Shown here: positions 9,607-17,696 of the stretch, piece by piece
How positions within the stretch are numbered: the first letter of the stretch is position 1
How the letters are laid out: the number at the start of each line of letters is the position of its first letter
DNA from: CAIWHR01 sp963836265
GTDB lineage: Bacteria; Pseudomonadota; Gammaproteobacteria; Burkholderiales; Casimicrobiaceae
Reading direction: 5' to 3'
Assembly: GCA_963836265.1 (NCBI GenBank)
Contig: CAWIIO010000006.1
Span: 496,001-560,000, forward strand
DNA length: 64,000 nt
The notes under the pieces: generated by a model
What the model was told of the DNA's origin: nothing
Databases searched by the model: none
The model's input: the letters and a program-made list of their open reading frames with translations, nothing else
Made by a program: the position numbers and the translations under genes

Positions 9607-9620
9607 ATTTGAGCTCAAAT
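9607..9620. promoter_or_regulatory. 14-bp perfect palindrome at the start codon of the thioredoxin-like gene
   Basis: ATTTGAGCTCAAAT is a perfect palindrome whose last two bases are the first two of the ATG at 9619. It is preceded by two copies of GTTTCGAT (about 9590-9608). The gap between divergent phaC and this gene (9398-9618) must hold both promoters, so an operator here could block either. No regulator gene is adjacent. Confidence 0.4.
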
Positions 9621-10122
9621 GCTTGCGCGGGCGCTTTTCGGGATCGTGTTGGTCGCGTCGATGGCGGCGGCTTTCGCGCGCGCGGCGGAAGTGCTGCAGC
9701 CGTGGATGGGCGGACCGACGCCCGCGCTGCGCCTCAACAGCCTCGGCGGCAACGAGCTCAAGCTCGACGACTTCCGCGGTCGCACGGTAATCGTGAATTT
9801 CTGGGCGACGTGGTGCGAGCCCTGCGTGGCCGAAATGCCGGCGCTGCAACGGCTGCGAAACCGGCTCGCCGCACAGGGACTCGAAGTGATCGCCGTCAAC
9901 TACCAGGAGAATGCGGGGCGCATCCGGGCCTTCGTCGAACGGCTGGGGCTTACGTTCCCCGTCGTGCGCGACCATGACGGCACCGCGCGCTCCGCGTGGC
10001 ACGTCGACGTGTTCCCGGCAAGCTTCGTCATCGGCCCCGACGAGCGCATCATCTGGCGGGCCGTCGGCGAAATCGACTGGGACGATCCGCGCGTGGAATC
10101 GCAGATCCGCAGTCTGCAGTAG
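9619..10122 (+). CDS. TlpA/ResA-like periplasmic thioredoxin
   Basis: A 167-aa thiol-disulfide oxidoreductase of the TlpA/ResA/DsbE group. The first 23 residues form a signal peptide or signal anchor (MLARALFGIVLVASMAAAF, cleavage probably after ARA). The active-site motif is FWATWCEPC near residues 58-66, and the cis-Pro loop is DVFPASFVIG. It would act in the periplasm, reducing disulfides such as those of apocytochrome c or another exported client. It is followed after 58 bases by a Tat-type transglutaminase and then a cupredoxin, a cluster of exported proteins. The client cannot be named from context. Confidence 0.9.
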   Translation: MLARALFGIVLVASMAAAFARAAEVLQPWMGGPTPALRLNSLGGNELKLDDFRGRTVIVNFWATWCEPCVAEMPALQRLRNRLAAQGLEVIAVNYQENAGRIRAFVERLGLTFPVVRDHDGTARSAWHVDVFPASFVIGPDERIIWRAVGEIDWDDPRVESQIRSLQ

Positions 10123-10180
10123 CAGCGAAATTCACGCCCGTCGCGCACGTGCGCACGGGTTCGTTTGGAAGGAGATGCCC

Positions 10181-11278
10181 ATGGACCGCCGCACGTTTCT
10201 TGCCGCTTCCGCAGTGCTGCCGATCGCCGCTTCCATGCCCCATTCCGCGCGGGCCGAGGCCCGCACTTTCAGGCCCGTCCCCGGGCCGTGGCGGACGTTC
10301 GAAGTGACGACCCGGCTCGAGATCGCCGACGCCGGCGCGGGTACGCGGGCGTGGATCCCGATCCCCGTGGTGAATACCGACTGGCAGCAGTCGCTGGACA
10401 GCAACTGGTCCGGCAATCTGCGCGAGGCCACGCTGCAGGCCGATCCGGTGTACGGCGCGAAGATGGTGTGCGCGAACTGGGGCGACGGTGAAAAGTCGCC
10501 CGTGATCGAGGTCGTGAGCCGCGTCCGATTGCGCGACCGCGGCATCGACTGGGCGCAAAAGCGAGCGCCCAAGCCCGACGATCTCGAGCTCGCCCTCAAT
10601 CTGGAGGGCACCGACTTGATCCCGATCGACGGGATCGTCGCCACGACGGCCGCGAAGATCGTCGCCGGAAAGACGGGCGATGTCGAGCGCACGCGTGCGA
10701 TCTACGACTGGGTCGTCGCCCACACCTATCGCGAGCTGACGGTGCGCGGCTGCGGCGTCGGCGACATCAAGGCGATGCTCGAGACCGGCAACATGGGTGG
10801 CAAGTGCGCGGATCTCAATGCGCTGTTCGTCGGCCTTTGCCGCGCCTCCGGCATCCCCGCCCGCGACGTCTACGGGATTCGCGTGGCCAAGTCGGCTTTC
10901 GGCTATCGCGAGCTGGGCGCCGGCAGCAGCGACATCTCGAAAGCGCAGCACTGCCGCGCCGAAGTGTGGCTCGAGGATTACGGCTGGGTGGCGACGGACC
11001 CGGCGGATGTCGCCAAGGTCATGCGCCTCGAGACCAAGGAGTGGCTGCGCGACCCGCACAACGAGGTCGCGGCCCCCGTCTACAAGGCGCTGTTCGGCAG
11101 CTGGGAAGGCAACTGGATGGGCTACAACGACGCCCACGACGTCGTGCTGCCGGGGGCGTCCGGACCGAAGATCGCCTTCCTCATGTATCCGCAGGCCGAA
11201 ACCCGCCGGGAGCGCATCGACAGTCTCGATCCCGAAACGTTCAAGTACAAGATCACGACGCGCGAGATCACGGCCTGA
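10181..11278 (+). CDS. exported transglutaminase-like domain protein
   Basis: A 365-aa protein. The start at 10181 is chosen over 10175 because GGAAGGAG abuts the earlier ATG and is well spaced for the later one. The N-terminus MDRRTFLAASAVLP has a twin-arginine pattern followed by a hydrophobic stretch, suggesting Tat export. The C-terminal half holds a transglutaminase-like (cysteine protease-like) fold with Cys209 in GGKCADLNALF, His257 in AQHCRAEVWL and Asp273 in WVATDPADV, so the triad is complete. Bacterial members of this family act as peptidases, amidases or cross-linking enzymes; the substrate is unknown here. Confidence 0.87.
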   Translation: MDRRTFLAASAVLPIAASMPHSARAEARTFRPVPGPWRTFEVTTRLEIADAGAGTRAWIPIPVVNTDWQQSLDSNWSGNLREATLQADPVYGAKMVCANWGDGEKSPVIEVVSRVRLRDRGIDWAQKRAPKPDDLELALNLEGTDLIPIDGIVATTAAKIVAGKTGDVERTRAIYDWVVAHTYRELTVRGCGVGDIKAMLETGNMGGKCADLNALFVGLCRASGIPARDVYGIRVAKSAFGYRELGAGSSDISKAQHCRAEVWLEDYGWVATDPADVAKVMRLETKEWLRDPHNEVAAPVYKALFGSWEGNWMGYNDAHDVVLPGASGPKIAFLMYPQAETRRERIDSLDPETFKYKITTREITA

Positions 11279-11506
11279 CGGATCCAGCGCCGGCGCTGCG
11301 GCCTCGAAGGCGTCGACGACCTGTTCGAGGGTCGGCTTGCGCCGGGGCGCGTCTCGCGACGAGGACGGGTGGAAACGCCCCTCGACACGGTGATCCGCGG
11401 CGGTCGCCCGTGCTCGCCTTGATCCGGCAATCGACGATGGGATCCCGCGAGAGCGAGGTCTCGCGTCTCGCTGAACCTTTTTAGCGCCGCGGCGTCCCAC
11501 CATCGA

Positions 11507-11525
11507 CGAGGGCCGTGCGCCCTCG
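11507..11525 (+). terminator. hairpin upstream of the cupredoxin gene
   Basis: CGAGGGC (11507-11513) pairs perfectly with GCCCTCG (11519-11525) around a 5-base loop, followed by GTTGTTTCCCC. It lies between the transglutaminase gene (229 bases before) and the cupredoxin gene (44 bases after). It could end the upstream transcript or act as an attenuator-like leader structure. Confidence 0.4.
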
Positions 11526-11568
11526 CGTTGTTTCCCCTTCTATTCCGAGGCCACCAAGGAGCGACCGA

Positions 11569-12012
11569 ATGGTTTCAGCACGTATGCGCTTCATGCTGTG
11601 TTCGCTGTTTCTTGCCGCGGGGACGTCCGCCGCGAGCGCCCCTGCGCAGGTGGTCGGGGTCAAGCTCGAAGATGCGTCGACGGACCCGTCGATCCCACAC
11701 ATGCGCATCGTGCTCGATCACTCGACGCTCAAGCCAGGGCTCGTCACGTTCAAGGCGGTGAACGCCTCGAAGACGCTGACGCACGAGATCATCATCATCG
11801 ACGACAAGGGCGCCGCGAAGCTTCCTTTCGACGCGAAGCAGGACCGTGTCGACGAGCGCAAGGTGCGCGCCCTCGGCGAGGTCTCGGACCTCGCGCCGGG
11901 AAAATCGGGCGCGGTCACGCTGAACCTCGGACCTGGCAAGTACACGCTGTTGTGCAACGAGCCCGGGCACTACAAGGATGGAATGGTCGCGACGCTGGAC
12001 ATCGCACCCTGA
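11569..12012 (+). CDS. exported cupredoxin (plastocyanin/azurin-like blue copper protein)
   Basis: A 147-aa periplasmic protein with a signal peptide (MRFMLCSLFLAAGTSAASA). A complete type 1 copper site is readable: His72 (LTHEIIII), Cys129 (LLCNEPGHY), His134 and Met139 (KDGM). The order H, C-x4-H-x4-M is that of single-domain cupredoxins, which carry electrons or hold copper. AAGGAG lies about seven bases before the ATG; an in-frame start 54 bases upstream has no such site. Its partner is not evident in the neighbourhood. Confidence 0.92.
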   Translation: MVSARMRFMLCSLFLAAGTSAASAPAQVVGVKLEDASTDPSIPHMRIVLDHSTLKPGLVTFKAVNASKTLTHEIIIIDDKGAAKLPFDAKQDRVDERKVRALGEVSDLAPGKSGAVTLNLGPGKYTLLCNEPGHYKDGMVATLDIAP

Positions 12013-12059
12013 CGCTCGTCGTGGCCACCGCACGGCCGGGTTGCCGACGGTGCGCCAAA

Positions 12060-12863
12060 TCACGGCTTGCTCGCAGCGCGCGGGCGAAACAGGTACGAAT
12101 CCATCGCCAGCGCGCCCGCCTCGAAGCCGGCGACGACCCGCTCGACCCCGGGCTCGCGTCCCGCGGCGCCCCACGCGACGAGGAGCGGCAGGAAATGCTC
12201 CTCGGTCGGATGCGCGCGGGCCGCCCCCGGCGCCTGTTCACGATAGGCAATCAGCGCGGCGGTGTCGTGCGCGAGCAGCCGAGCGCGAGTCCACTCGGCG
12301 AAATCCTGCGCATAGCGCATCGGTTCTTGCCGCCGCGGATTTCCGATCCAGTCGCGCAGGTTGTGCGTCGTGTGCCCGGAGCCGATGATGAGCACGCCGT
12401 CGTGCACGAGGGGTGCGAGCGCGCGCCCGAGCTCGACATGATGCGCCGCACCGAGCTCGGGCTGCACCGAGAGCTGCGTTACCGGCACGTCGGCCTCGGG
12501 GTACATCCAGCGTAGCGGCACCCACGCGCCGTGATCGAGGCCGCGACACCCGTCGACGCCGGCGGTCATGCCCGATTCCTCGAGCAGGCCGACCGCGCGC
12601 GTCGCGAGTTCCGGCGCGCCCGGCGCGGGATAGCGAAGCGCGTAGAGCTCGGCCGGGAACCCGCCGAAATCGTGAATCGTCTGCGGCCGCGGATCGCCGG
12701 TCAGCATCGGCACCGATGTTTCCCAATGGGCGGAAATCATCAGCACCGCCCGCGGCCGCGGCAGCGTGCGACCGAGCTTATTCCATGATCCGCCGACAAT
12801 CCCCGCCTCGAGCGCATTCTGCGGCGAGCCGTGGGACAGGAAGAGCGTGGACAACGTAGGCAT
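12060..12863 (-). CDS. ygiD: 4,5-DOPA-dioxygenase-like class III extradiol dioxygenase
   Basis: A 267-aa member of the LigB/DODA superfamily. Metal-binding positions are visible in FLSHGSPQNAL near the N-terminus, ISAHWETS near residue 45 and GSGHTTHNLRDW near residue 160. The overall length matches YgiD-type zinc/iron enzymes that cleave DOPA-like catechols. The physiological substrate in betaproteobacteria is not established. It is followed on the same strand by nothing closely linked; doxX lies 54 bases upstream in the same direction and could be co-transcribed. Confidence 0.9.
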   Translation of the reverse strand: MPTLSTLFLSHGSPQNALEAGIVGGSWNKLGRTLPRPRAVLMISAHWETSVPMLTGDPRPQTIHDFGGFPAELYALRYPAPGAPELATRAVGLLEESGMTAGVDGCRGLDHGAWVPLRWMYPEADVPVTQLSVQPELGAAHHVELGRALAPLVHDGVLIIGSGHTTHNLRDWIGNPRRQEPMRYAQDFAEWTRARLLAHDTAALIAYREQAPGAARAHPTEEHFLPLLVAWGAAGREPGVERVVAGFEAGALAMDSYLFRPRAASKP

Positions 12864-12917
12864 GTCGTCGTCAATCGTCGGTGCGTGGCGGTCGCGCAGG
12901 GCGCTCCGACGCGCGCT

Positions 12918-13337
12918 TCACGCGCGATGCAGCAGCGGCGCCGGTTCCGCCTTTCGCAGCGCGAACGCGCCGTCGCCCAGCAACGCCTGGACGATCAGCG
13001 CGACGGTCCAGAACGCCGGATATTCCCAGCCGCCCTTGGGCGAGGTGAACAGCCAGCCGTTTCCGGAATGCGCCCAGGTCGCGCCGAGCAACACCGGCAG
13101 CAACGCAAGCGCGACGACGCGGGTGCGCACGCCGAGGATCAGCAGGACGCCGCCGACCAACTCCGCGGCGAAGGTCGCATAGCCGAGGACGCCGGGCAGG
13201 CCGAGGGATTCGAAGAACTGCGCGGTGCCGGGCAGCGTGAAGACGAGATACTTGAGCAGGGCATGGGCGATGAACATCGCGCCCAGCGACACCCGCAGCA
13301 GCAGGGCTGCGGCGGCGCTCCGACGAGAATCGGTCAT
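12918..13337 (-). CDS. DoxX family membrane protein
   Basis: A 139-aa protein with four predicted membrane helices: LLLRVSLGAMFIAHALLKYL, YATFAAELVGGVLLILGV, VVALALLPVLLGATW and WTVALIVQALLGDGAF. This is the DoxX/quinol-oxidase-subunit-like superfamily layout. ATG 13337 is chosen because GAGGAG lies seven bases upstream. The family is linked to redox or thiol stress in some bacteria, but its function here is unproven. It is divergent from a LysR regulator whose start lies within about 130 bases, so it and the dioxygenase downstream are likely targets of that regulator. Confidence 0.88.
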   Translation of the reverse strand: MTDSRRSAAAALLLRVSLGAMFIAHALLKYLVFTLPGTAQFFESLGLPGVLGYATFAAELVGGVLLILGVRTRVVALALLPVLLGATWAHSGNGWLFTSPKGGWEYPAFWTVALIVQALLGDGAFALRKAEPAPLLHRA

Positions 13338-13401
13338 GAGGGCTCCTCTGGGGGAATGTGCCGGAAGGCGCGGCGGAGCCAATCTTGATGCTTGTGCATT
13401 C

Positions 13402-14433
13402 GTGGATAAAGAGGGCTACAATGGAAATATTGTTGCAAAAAGCGCAATAATACGGGCGCCCCTGGACCGCTTCCATGCCATCGCCGCGTTCGTCAAGGTC
13501 GTCGAGGCGGGCAGCTTCGCACGCGCGGCCGAGCGTCTCGGCGTCTCGGTGTCGTCGGTCTCGCGCCACGTCGCGCTGCTCGAGGCACATCTCGACGCGC
13601 GGCTCCTGAACCGCACGACCCGCCGCCTTTCGCTGACCGAGACCGGGCGCCAGTTCCACGAACGTTGCGTCCAGCTCCTCTCCGACCTCGAGGAGGCCGA
13701 GCAGTCCGCGGGCGCCGGCACCGTCACGCCGCGCGGCACGCTGCGCCTCACCTGCGGGGTCACCTTCGGCATCCGCCACGTTGCCCCCGCGATTGCCGCT
13801 TTCATGGCGCGCTTTCCGGGCACCCGGTGCGACGTCGAGCTGTCGGATCGGATCGTCGACATCGTCGACGAGGGTTTCGACGTCGCCGTGCGCATCGGTG
13901 GCGTCGGCACGCAGAACCTCGTCGCCCGCCGGGTCGGCGCGACGCGACTCGTCTGCTGCGCGGCGCCGTCCTATCTCGCGCGCGAAGGCGAGCCGCGCGC
14001 GCCCGAGGAACTCGCTGCGCACGCCTGCCTCACCTACGAATACGCGCCCCAAAGCGGACTGTGGCCGTTTCGCGACGGGCAGGGCCGCGAGCGCCGCGTG
14101 CGCATCGGCGGGCCGGTCCACGCGAACAACGGCCGGTTCCTCGAAGCGCTTGCCGTCGAGGGGGCGGGCATCGTCTACGAGCCCGACTTCATCGTCGGCC
14201 CCGACGTTCGCGCCGGCCGCCTCGTGCCGATCCTGCGCACGTTCGCGCCGCCGCCGACCACCATCCATGTCGTCTACCCGAGCCGCCGCCACCTGTCAGC
14301 GAAGGTGCGCGCCTTCACCGCTTTCCTCGGGCAGCGGTTTGCGAGCGCCGAATGGGCGCTCGATGCCGGCGGGGAGCAATCGGCGCGCCGCGCGCCAGGA
14401 GGCGAAACCAGGACCCGGCGTAGAAAATCCTGA
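13402..14433 (+). CDS. LysR family transcriptional regulator (start uncertain)
   Basis: A typical LysR protein. The winged helix-turn-helix is LDRFHAIAAFVKVVEAGSFA through GVSVSSVSRHVALLEAHL and LLNRTTRRLSLTETG; the effector-binding domain follows to about residue 310. The start is a puzzle. Homologues usually begin MDRF at the point where this gene has CTG GAC CGC TTC (13462), and no ATG is in frame nearby. GTG 13402 is the nearest standard codon and would add about 20 unusual residues overlapping an inverted repeat. The real start could be CTG 13462 or an ATA/ATT codon just before it. Divergent doxX is the likely target. About 343 aa as given. Confidence 0.85.
   Translation: MDKEGYNGNIVAKSAIIRAPLDRFHAIAAFVKVVEAGSFARAAERLGVSVSSVSRHVALLEAHLDARLLNRTTRRLSLTETGRQFHERCVQLLSDLEEAEQSAGAGTVTPRGTLRLTCGVTFGIRHVAPAIAAFMARFPGTRCDVELSDRIVDIVDEGFDVAVRIGGVGTQNLVARRVGATRLVCCAAPSYLAREGEPRAPEELAAHACLTYEYAPQSGLWPFRDGQGRERRVRIGGPVHANNGRFLEALAVEGAGIVYEPDFIVGPDVRAGRLVPILRTFAPPPTTIHVVYPSRRHLSAKVRAFTAFLGQRFASAEWALDAGGEQSARRAPGGETRTRRRKS
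13428..13449. promoter_or_regulatory. possible LysR operator between doxX and the LysR gene
   Basis: TATTG (13428-13432) and CAATA (13445-13449) form an inverted repeat with a 12-base spacer. This contains the T-N11-A style spacing common for LysR proteins and lies about 90 bases from the doxX start. It sits inside the coding frame if GTG 13402 is the LysR start, which argues for a later start. Confidence 0.4.
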
Positions 14434-14485
14434 GTCGAGCGCGGCCGAATCCTGAATTGAGCTCGGCTGATGAACGCGAGTGCGC

Positions 14486-14887
14486 TCAAGGGATCTGGAT
14501 CTTGCCGCCACCGCCCAAGGGCCCCGTCGGCGGCAAGGCACCGGTCGGCGGAATGACGATCGACGAAGAGGCCTGTCGGCGCAATTCCATCAGCTCGCGC
14601 AACGCCCGCTCGACGCCGACCTTCGCGGCCTCGGCGTACTTCGCCACCGCGTCGGCCAGGCTCGACGCGTCGATATCGAAGCTGATCGGCAACGGGCCCA
14701 TGTTGGTCAGCAGTTGCGCTTCGCCGCTGTACACGGTCGGGCGCGACGGATCGGGCGTGCCATCGCGCGTCACCGGCACCAGAATGCGCAGCGTGCCGGC
14801 CTTGCGGTCGGTGTAGATTTCCTCGCGGTACAGCGTGGCGGGGTCGAGGGTCGGTTCGCCGGCGCGGCCGGCGGGATCGGTGGCCAT
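14486..14887 (-). CDS. conserved hypothetical protein
   Basis: A 133-aa protein I cannot assign to a named family. No signal peptide or membrane segment is visible. The middle is mixed strand/helix (TLYREEIYTDRKAGTLRIL, then a helix LADAVAKYAEAAKVGVERAL). The C-terminus is a Pro/Gly-rich tail. ATG 14887 is preferred over the ATG two codons earlier because AAAGG is spaced five to six bases from it. It is likely cytosolic and monocistronic, with the next gene on this strand 141 bases upstream. Confidence 0.65.
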   Translation of the reverse strand: MATDPAGRAGEPTLDPATLYREEIYTDRKAGTLRILVPVTRDGTPDPSRPTVYSGEAQLLTNMGPLPISFDIDASSLADAVAKYAEAAKVGVERALRELMELRRQASSSIVIPPTGALPPTGPLGGGGKIQIP

Positions 14888-15027
14888 GGGCATCCTTTCT
14901 TGCCAATCGTCAGCCTCGATTCTAAGGCTCGGCGCTTCCCCCTGCTATCGGCCGGCAGCGCCTTTGCCGCAGACTCGAGGCGAGGGCGCTGGTCAGTCGG
15001 GCGTCCGACGCGGCGGGACAACACCGC

Positions 15028-15609
15028 TCATGGCGGTTGGGAGCGCTTGCCGGAGGGACCGTCGTCGCTCGCCATGGGCGGCGCCGTGCCGCTGCCCGCG
15101 AGCTGCAACGCGATCGGCGCGAGGCGGCGATCCGCGGTCCGCTTTTGCTCCGGCGAGAGGCCGGAATAGAGCGCCTTGCCGGCTTCGGCGATGTCCTCGA
15201 CCGCAGTCATCCGGTTGTGTGCGACGTCGGCCAGGCGGTCGAGCTGCTGCAATGCGGTTTCATCGCCGGTCGTCCGGCGCGCGGCGAAACGGGCACGCGC
15301 GATATCGTCCGCAAGTTTCAGCAAGCGGTCCGAGTACGCGTTCCAGAGGCTCTGCTGAGCGGGCGTGAGCCTCAGTGCATCCTGCAGGTCTTCGAGTTGG
15401 ATCTGCACCTCCCGCTGGAGATTCACCGGCGCATCGGAGACGCGTTGGTCGTGCCTGCCCTCCGGGAGGTGGGAAGGGCCGCCGCCAACGCTGCCCTTGC
15501 CGCCGCGGTTCCCGCCGGTCCCACCGCCGGGATATTGCGCCGAGGCCAGGGGCACGGCGAGTGCGAGCACGGCAATTGCCGCGGCTGCCATCCATTTCGG
15601 GTTCGTCAC
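15028..15609 (-). CDS. exported LTxxQ-motif (Spy/CpxP-like) protein
   Basis: A 193-aa protein starting with GTG at 15609, with GGAG six bases upstream; an in-frame ATG six codons later begins the hydrophobic signal (MAAAAIAVLALAVPLASA). The mature part starts with a Gly-rich stretch, then a helical domain with two LTxxQ-type motifs, LTPAQQSLW near residue 81 and LSPEQKRTADRRL near residue 152, the hallmark of Spy/CpxP-related periplasmic proteins. Family members act as chaperones or envelope-stress modulators. No CpxAR-like two-component pair is adjacent. Confidence 0.8.
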   Translation of the reverse strand: MTNPKWMAAAAIAVLALAVPLASAQYPGGGTGGNRGGKGSVGGGPSHLPEGRHDQRVSDAPVNLQREVQIQLEDLQDALRLTPAQQSLWNAYSDRLLKLADDIARARFAARRTTGDETALQQLDRLADVAHNRMTAVEDIAEAGKALYSGLSPEQKRTADRRLAPIALQLAGSGTAPPMASDDGPSGKRSQPP

Positions 15610-15960
15610 TCCTCACTCCAATTGGGTATCCCGCGTCCTGCAGGTTGTGCTGGGAGATGCCGCTTTTCGACCACGGGCAATCCTCGGTTGCGGGTCGGTA
15701 CGCGCAACTTTTTTGTAACCAATCGTTGCAGGCCTCGACGCGGATCAGTGAAGCTTCGCGGGCGTTTCGCGCAGCGCCGTCGGCACCCACCGCGACGACG
15801 AAGCGGCTTCCGGGCCCCGCTAGCGATCGCGAAAAAGAAACCTGGCTTTGTCAGTCGGCTTTCTGCACTCCCGCAGCGCGCCGGCGGACGACCTGCCGCG
15901 CCAGTGGACGTGCAATTATGAGGTAATCTCGGTGGACCGGCCTCGCATCACCCGCATTCG
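15610..15960. other. intergenic region with divergent promoters, no gene seen
   Basis: This 351-base gap separates the LTxxQ gene (minus) and the hydrolase (plus). It contains a T6 run at about 15711 (AACTTTTTTGTAACC) within a locally less GC-rich stretch, a likely promoter zone. I see no strong hairpin, repeat or plausible small gene. Confidence 0.45.
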
Positions 15961-16884
15961 ATGAACCGAACCTCTTCCGGCTGGCGGCGGCTGCACTTCG
16001 CGCTCGTCGCCGCGATCGTCGCTCTGGCCGCGGGATGCATAACGTTCGAACACGGCGAGCGCGAGCTTACGTTTCGTCCTGTCCGCGGCGATGCGGGCTG
16101 GTACAGCGGGATGCCCGACGGGCTGCAGGACGTCTACCTCCAGGTTGCCGACGGCGCGCTTCAGCAGCGCATCCACGGCTGGTGGTGGCCAGATGGCGAT
16201 CCGAATGCGCCGGTCGTTCTGTATCTGCACGGGGCGCGATGGAATCTCACCGGGCATCTGCATCGGATCGCCCGACTGCGGCGCTTCGGGTTCTCGGTGT
16301 TCGCGATCGATTACCGCGGGTTCGGCAAGAGCGACGGCGAGCTGCCGTCCGAAACGTCCGTTTACGAGGATGCGCGCGCCGCCTGGGACTGGGTCGTGCG
16401 CCACGAGCCCGACGCCTCGCGCCGTTTCATCTATGGTCATTCTCTCGGGGGCGCGATCGCCGTGGACTTGGCCGCGCATCTTGCGAGCAACGGCCAGACG
16501 GCGGGCGGGCTGATTGTCGAGTCGTCGTTCACATCGCTCGCCGAGATCGCCTCCGAGCTCACGCACGGCTGGCTCCCGGTGGCGCTGCTGTCACAGAAGT
16601 TCGATTCGATCGACAAGATCCGCCTGGTCCGGATGCCGGTGCTGGTGGTTCACGGTGCCGGCGATCGCTACGTTCCGGCAAGGTTCAGCATCGCGCTCTA
16701 CGAGGCGGCGCCCGCGCCGAAGAAGCTGCTGCTGGTCGAAAACGGCAGTCACAACAACAGCCTCGTCGTCGGCGGCGCCGAGTACGAACGGGCGCTCTCC
16801 GAGCTGTTCGGGATTGGCGCCAGCGGGAACGGGAGCGAAACCGAGCAGCCCGCCGCGACGTACCGTTCGGCGACCAAGGGTTGA
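15961..16884 (+). CDS. alpha/beta-hydrolase lipoprotein (BEM46/serine aminopeptidase S33-like)
   Basis: A 307-aa protein with a lipoprotein signal: a hydrophobic stretch ending in the lipobox LAAGC near residue 26. The hydrolase core shows the oxyanion region LYLHGARWNLTGH, the nucleophile elbow YGHSLGGA (Ser at about residue 162), an Asp candidate in VHGAGDRYVP and a His candidate in NGSHNNSL. The DYRGFGKSDG motif is typical of BEM46-like hydrolases. It should sit at the periplasmic face of a membrane. Substrate unknown; esterase, amidase or peptidase activity is possible. Confidence 0.85.
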   Translation: MNRTSSGWRRLHFALVAAIVALAAGCITFEHGERELTFRPVRGDAGWYSGMPDGLQDVYLQVADGALQQRIHGWWWPDGDPNAPVVLYLHGARWNLTGHLHRIARLRRFGFSVFAIDYRGFGKSDGELPSETSVYEDARAAWDWVVRHEPDASRRFIYGHSLGGAIAVDLAAHLASNGQTAGGLIVESSFTSLAEIASELTHGWLPVALLSQKFDSIDKIRLVRMPVLVVHGAGDRYVPARFSIALYEAAPAPKKLLLVENGSHNNSLVVGGAEYERALSELFGIGASGNGSETEQPAATYRSATKG

Positions 16885-17046
16885 CGGGGCGCCCCTGCGG
16901 GCACGCTCCCGTCAACGGAAGCACGCCGCGGGCGTTATTGTTAATGCAACGGCGGAGGGTAGTTTTTTCGGCGACGGTCCGGAAGAGGCCCTGAACTTGA
17001 CCAGCGTGGCCGCGTCGAACGATCGGGAAACAATGGAGGCCAATCT

Positions 17047-17673
17047 ATGAAGAAGCGAGCGCTCGCACTCGTTGCCGCGTTGGCTGCAATGAGCGTCATG
17101 GGTACCGCGGTCGCGCAGGGTCACGGCGGCGGGGGCGGCGGTGGCAGGGGTGGCGGGGGTGGCGGCGCGTGGCACGGTGGCGGCGGCAACTGGCATGGCG
17201 GCGGTGGCGGCGGCGCGTGGCAGGGCGGCGGCAACTGGCACGGCGGCGGCGGCAACTGGCACGGCGGCGGCGGCAACTGGCACGGCGGCGGCGGCTGGCA
17301 CGGCGGCGGCTGGTATGGCGGCTACCGCGGGTATTACCCAGGCTGGCGCGGTTGGTACGGCGGCAGCAGCGTTGGGATCTACCTCGGCGGACCTTGGTAC
17401 GGCTGGCCGTGGTGGGGTGGGATCGCCCCATATTACTACTACGGGTCCCCGTATGCGTACGCACCGTCGGTCGCCTACGTTCCGGACGACACGGTCACCT
17501 ATATCGAACAGCCGCAGGCCGGACCGGCGGCTCCCCCGGCCAGCGCACCCGCATCGTATTCATGGTTCTACTGCCCGGATCCCGCGGGCTACTATCCGTA
17601 CGTGCGGAGTTGCTCGAAGGCCTGGGTGAGAGTCACCCCGGAGCCGACGCAGCCGCCCCCGGCGCCCCAATAA
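17047..17673 (+). CDS. secreted Gly/Trp/His-rich tandem-repeat protein
   Basis: A 208-aa protein with a signal peptide (MKKRALALVAALAAMSVMG to AVAQ). Residues 22-90 or so are a low-complexity repeat of the type GGGNWHGGGG, with several near-identical 7- to 8-residue units, then a Gly/Tyr/Trp-rich stretch. The C-terminal part is ordered-looking: a Pro/Ala linker, then YSWFYCPDPAGYYPYVRSC and WVRVTPEP, with two cysteines that could form a disulfide. This C-terminal motif is the conserved part of a family of small exported betaproteobacterial proteins of unknown function. A glycine-zipper lipoprotein follows 23 bases later, probably in one operon. The His/Trp repeats could bind metal or heme, but this is inference. 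Confidence 0.8.
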   Translation: MKKRALALVAALAAMSVMGTAVAQGHGGGGGGGRGGGGGGAWHGGGGNWHGGGGGGAWQGGGNWHGGGGNWHGGGGNWHGGGGWHGGGWYGGYRGYYPGWRGWYGGSSVGIYLGGPWYGWPWWGGIAPYYYYGSPYAYAPSVAYVPDDTVTYIEQPQAGPAAPPASAPASYSWFYCPDPAGYYPYVRSCSKAWVRVTPEPTQPPPAPQ

Positions 17674-17696
17674 TCGCAGAACGATTGGACGAAGAC

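Noticed and set aside
17100..17330. Regularly spaced repeats that could suggest a CRISPR array
   Set aside because: Units are contiguous, a multiple of three in length and in frame within a signal-peptide protein; there are no spacers and no cas genes.
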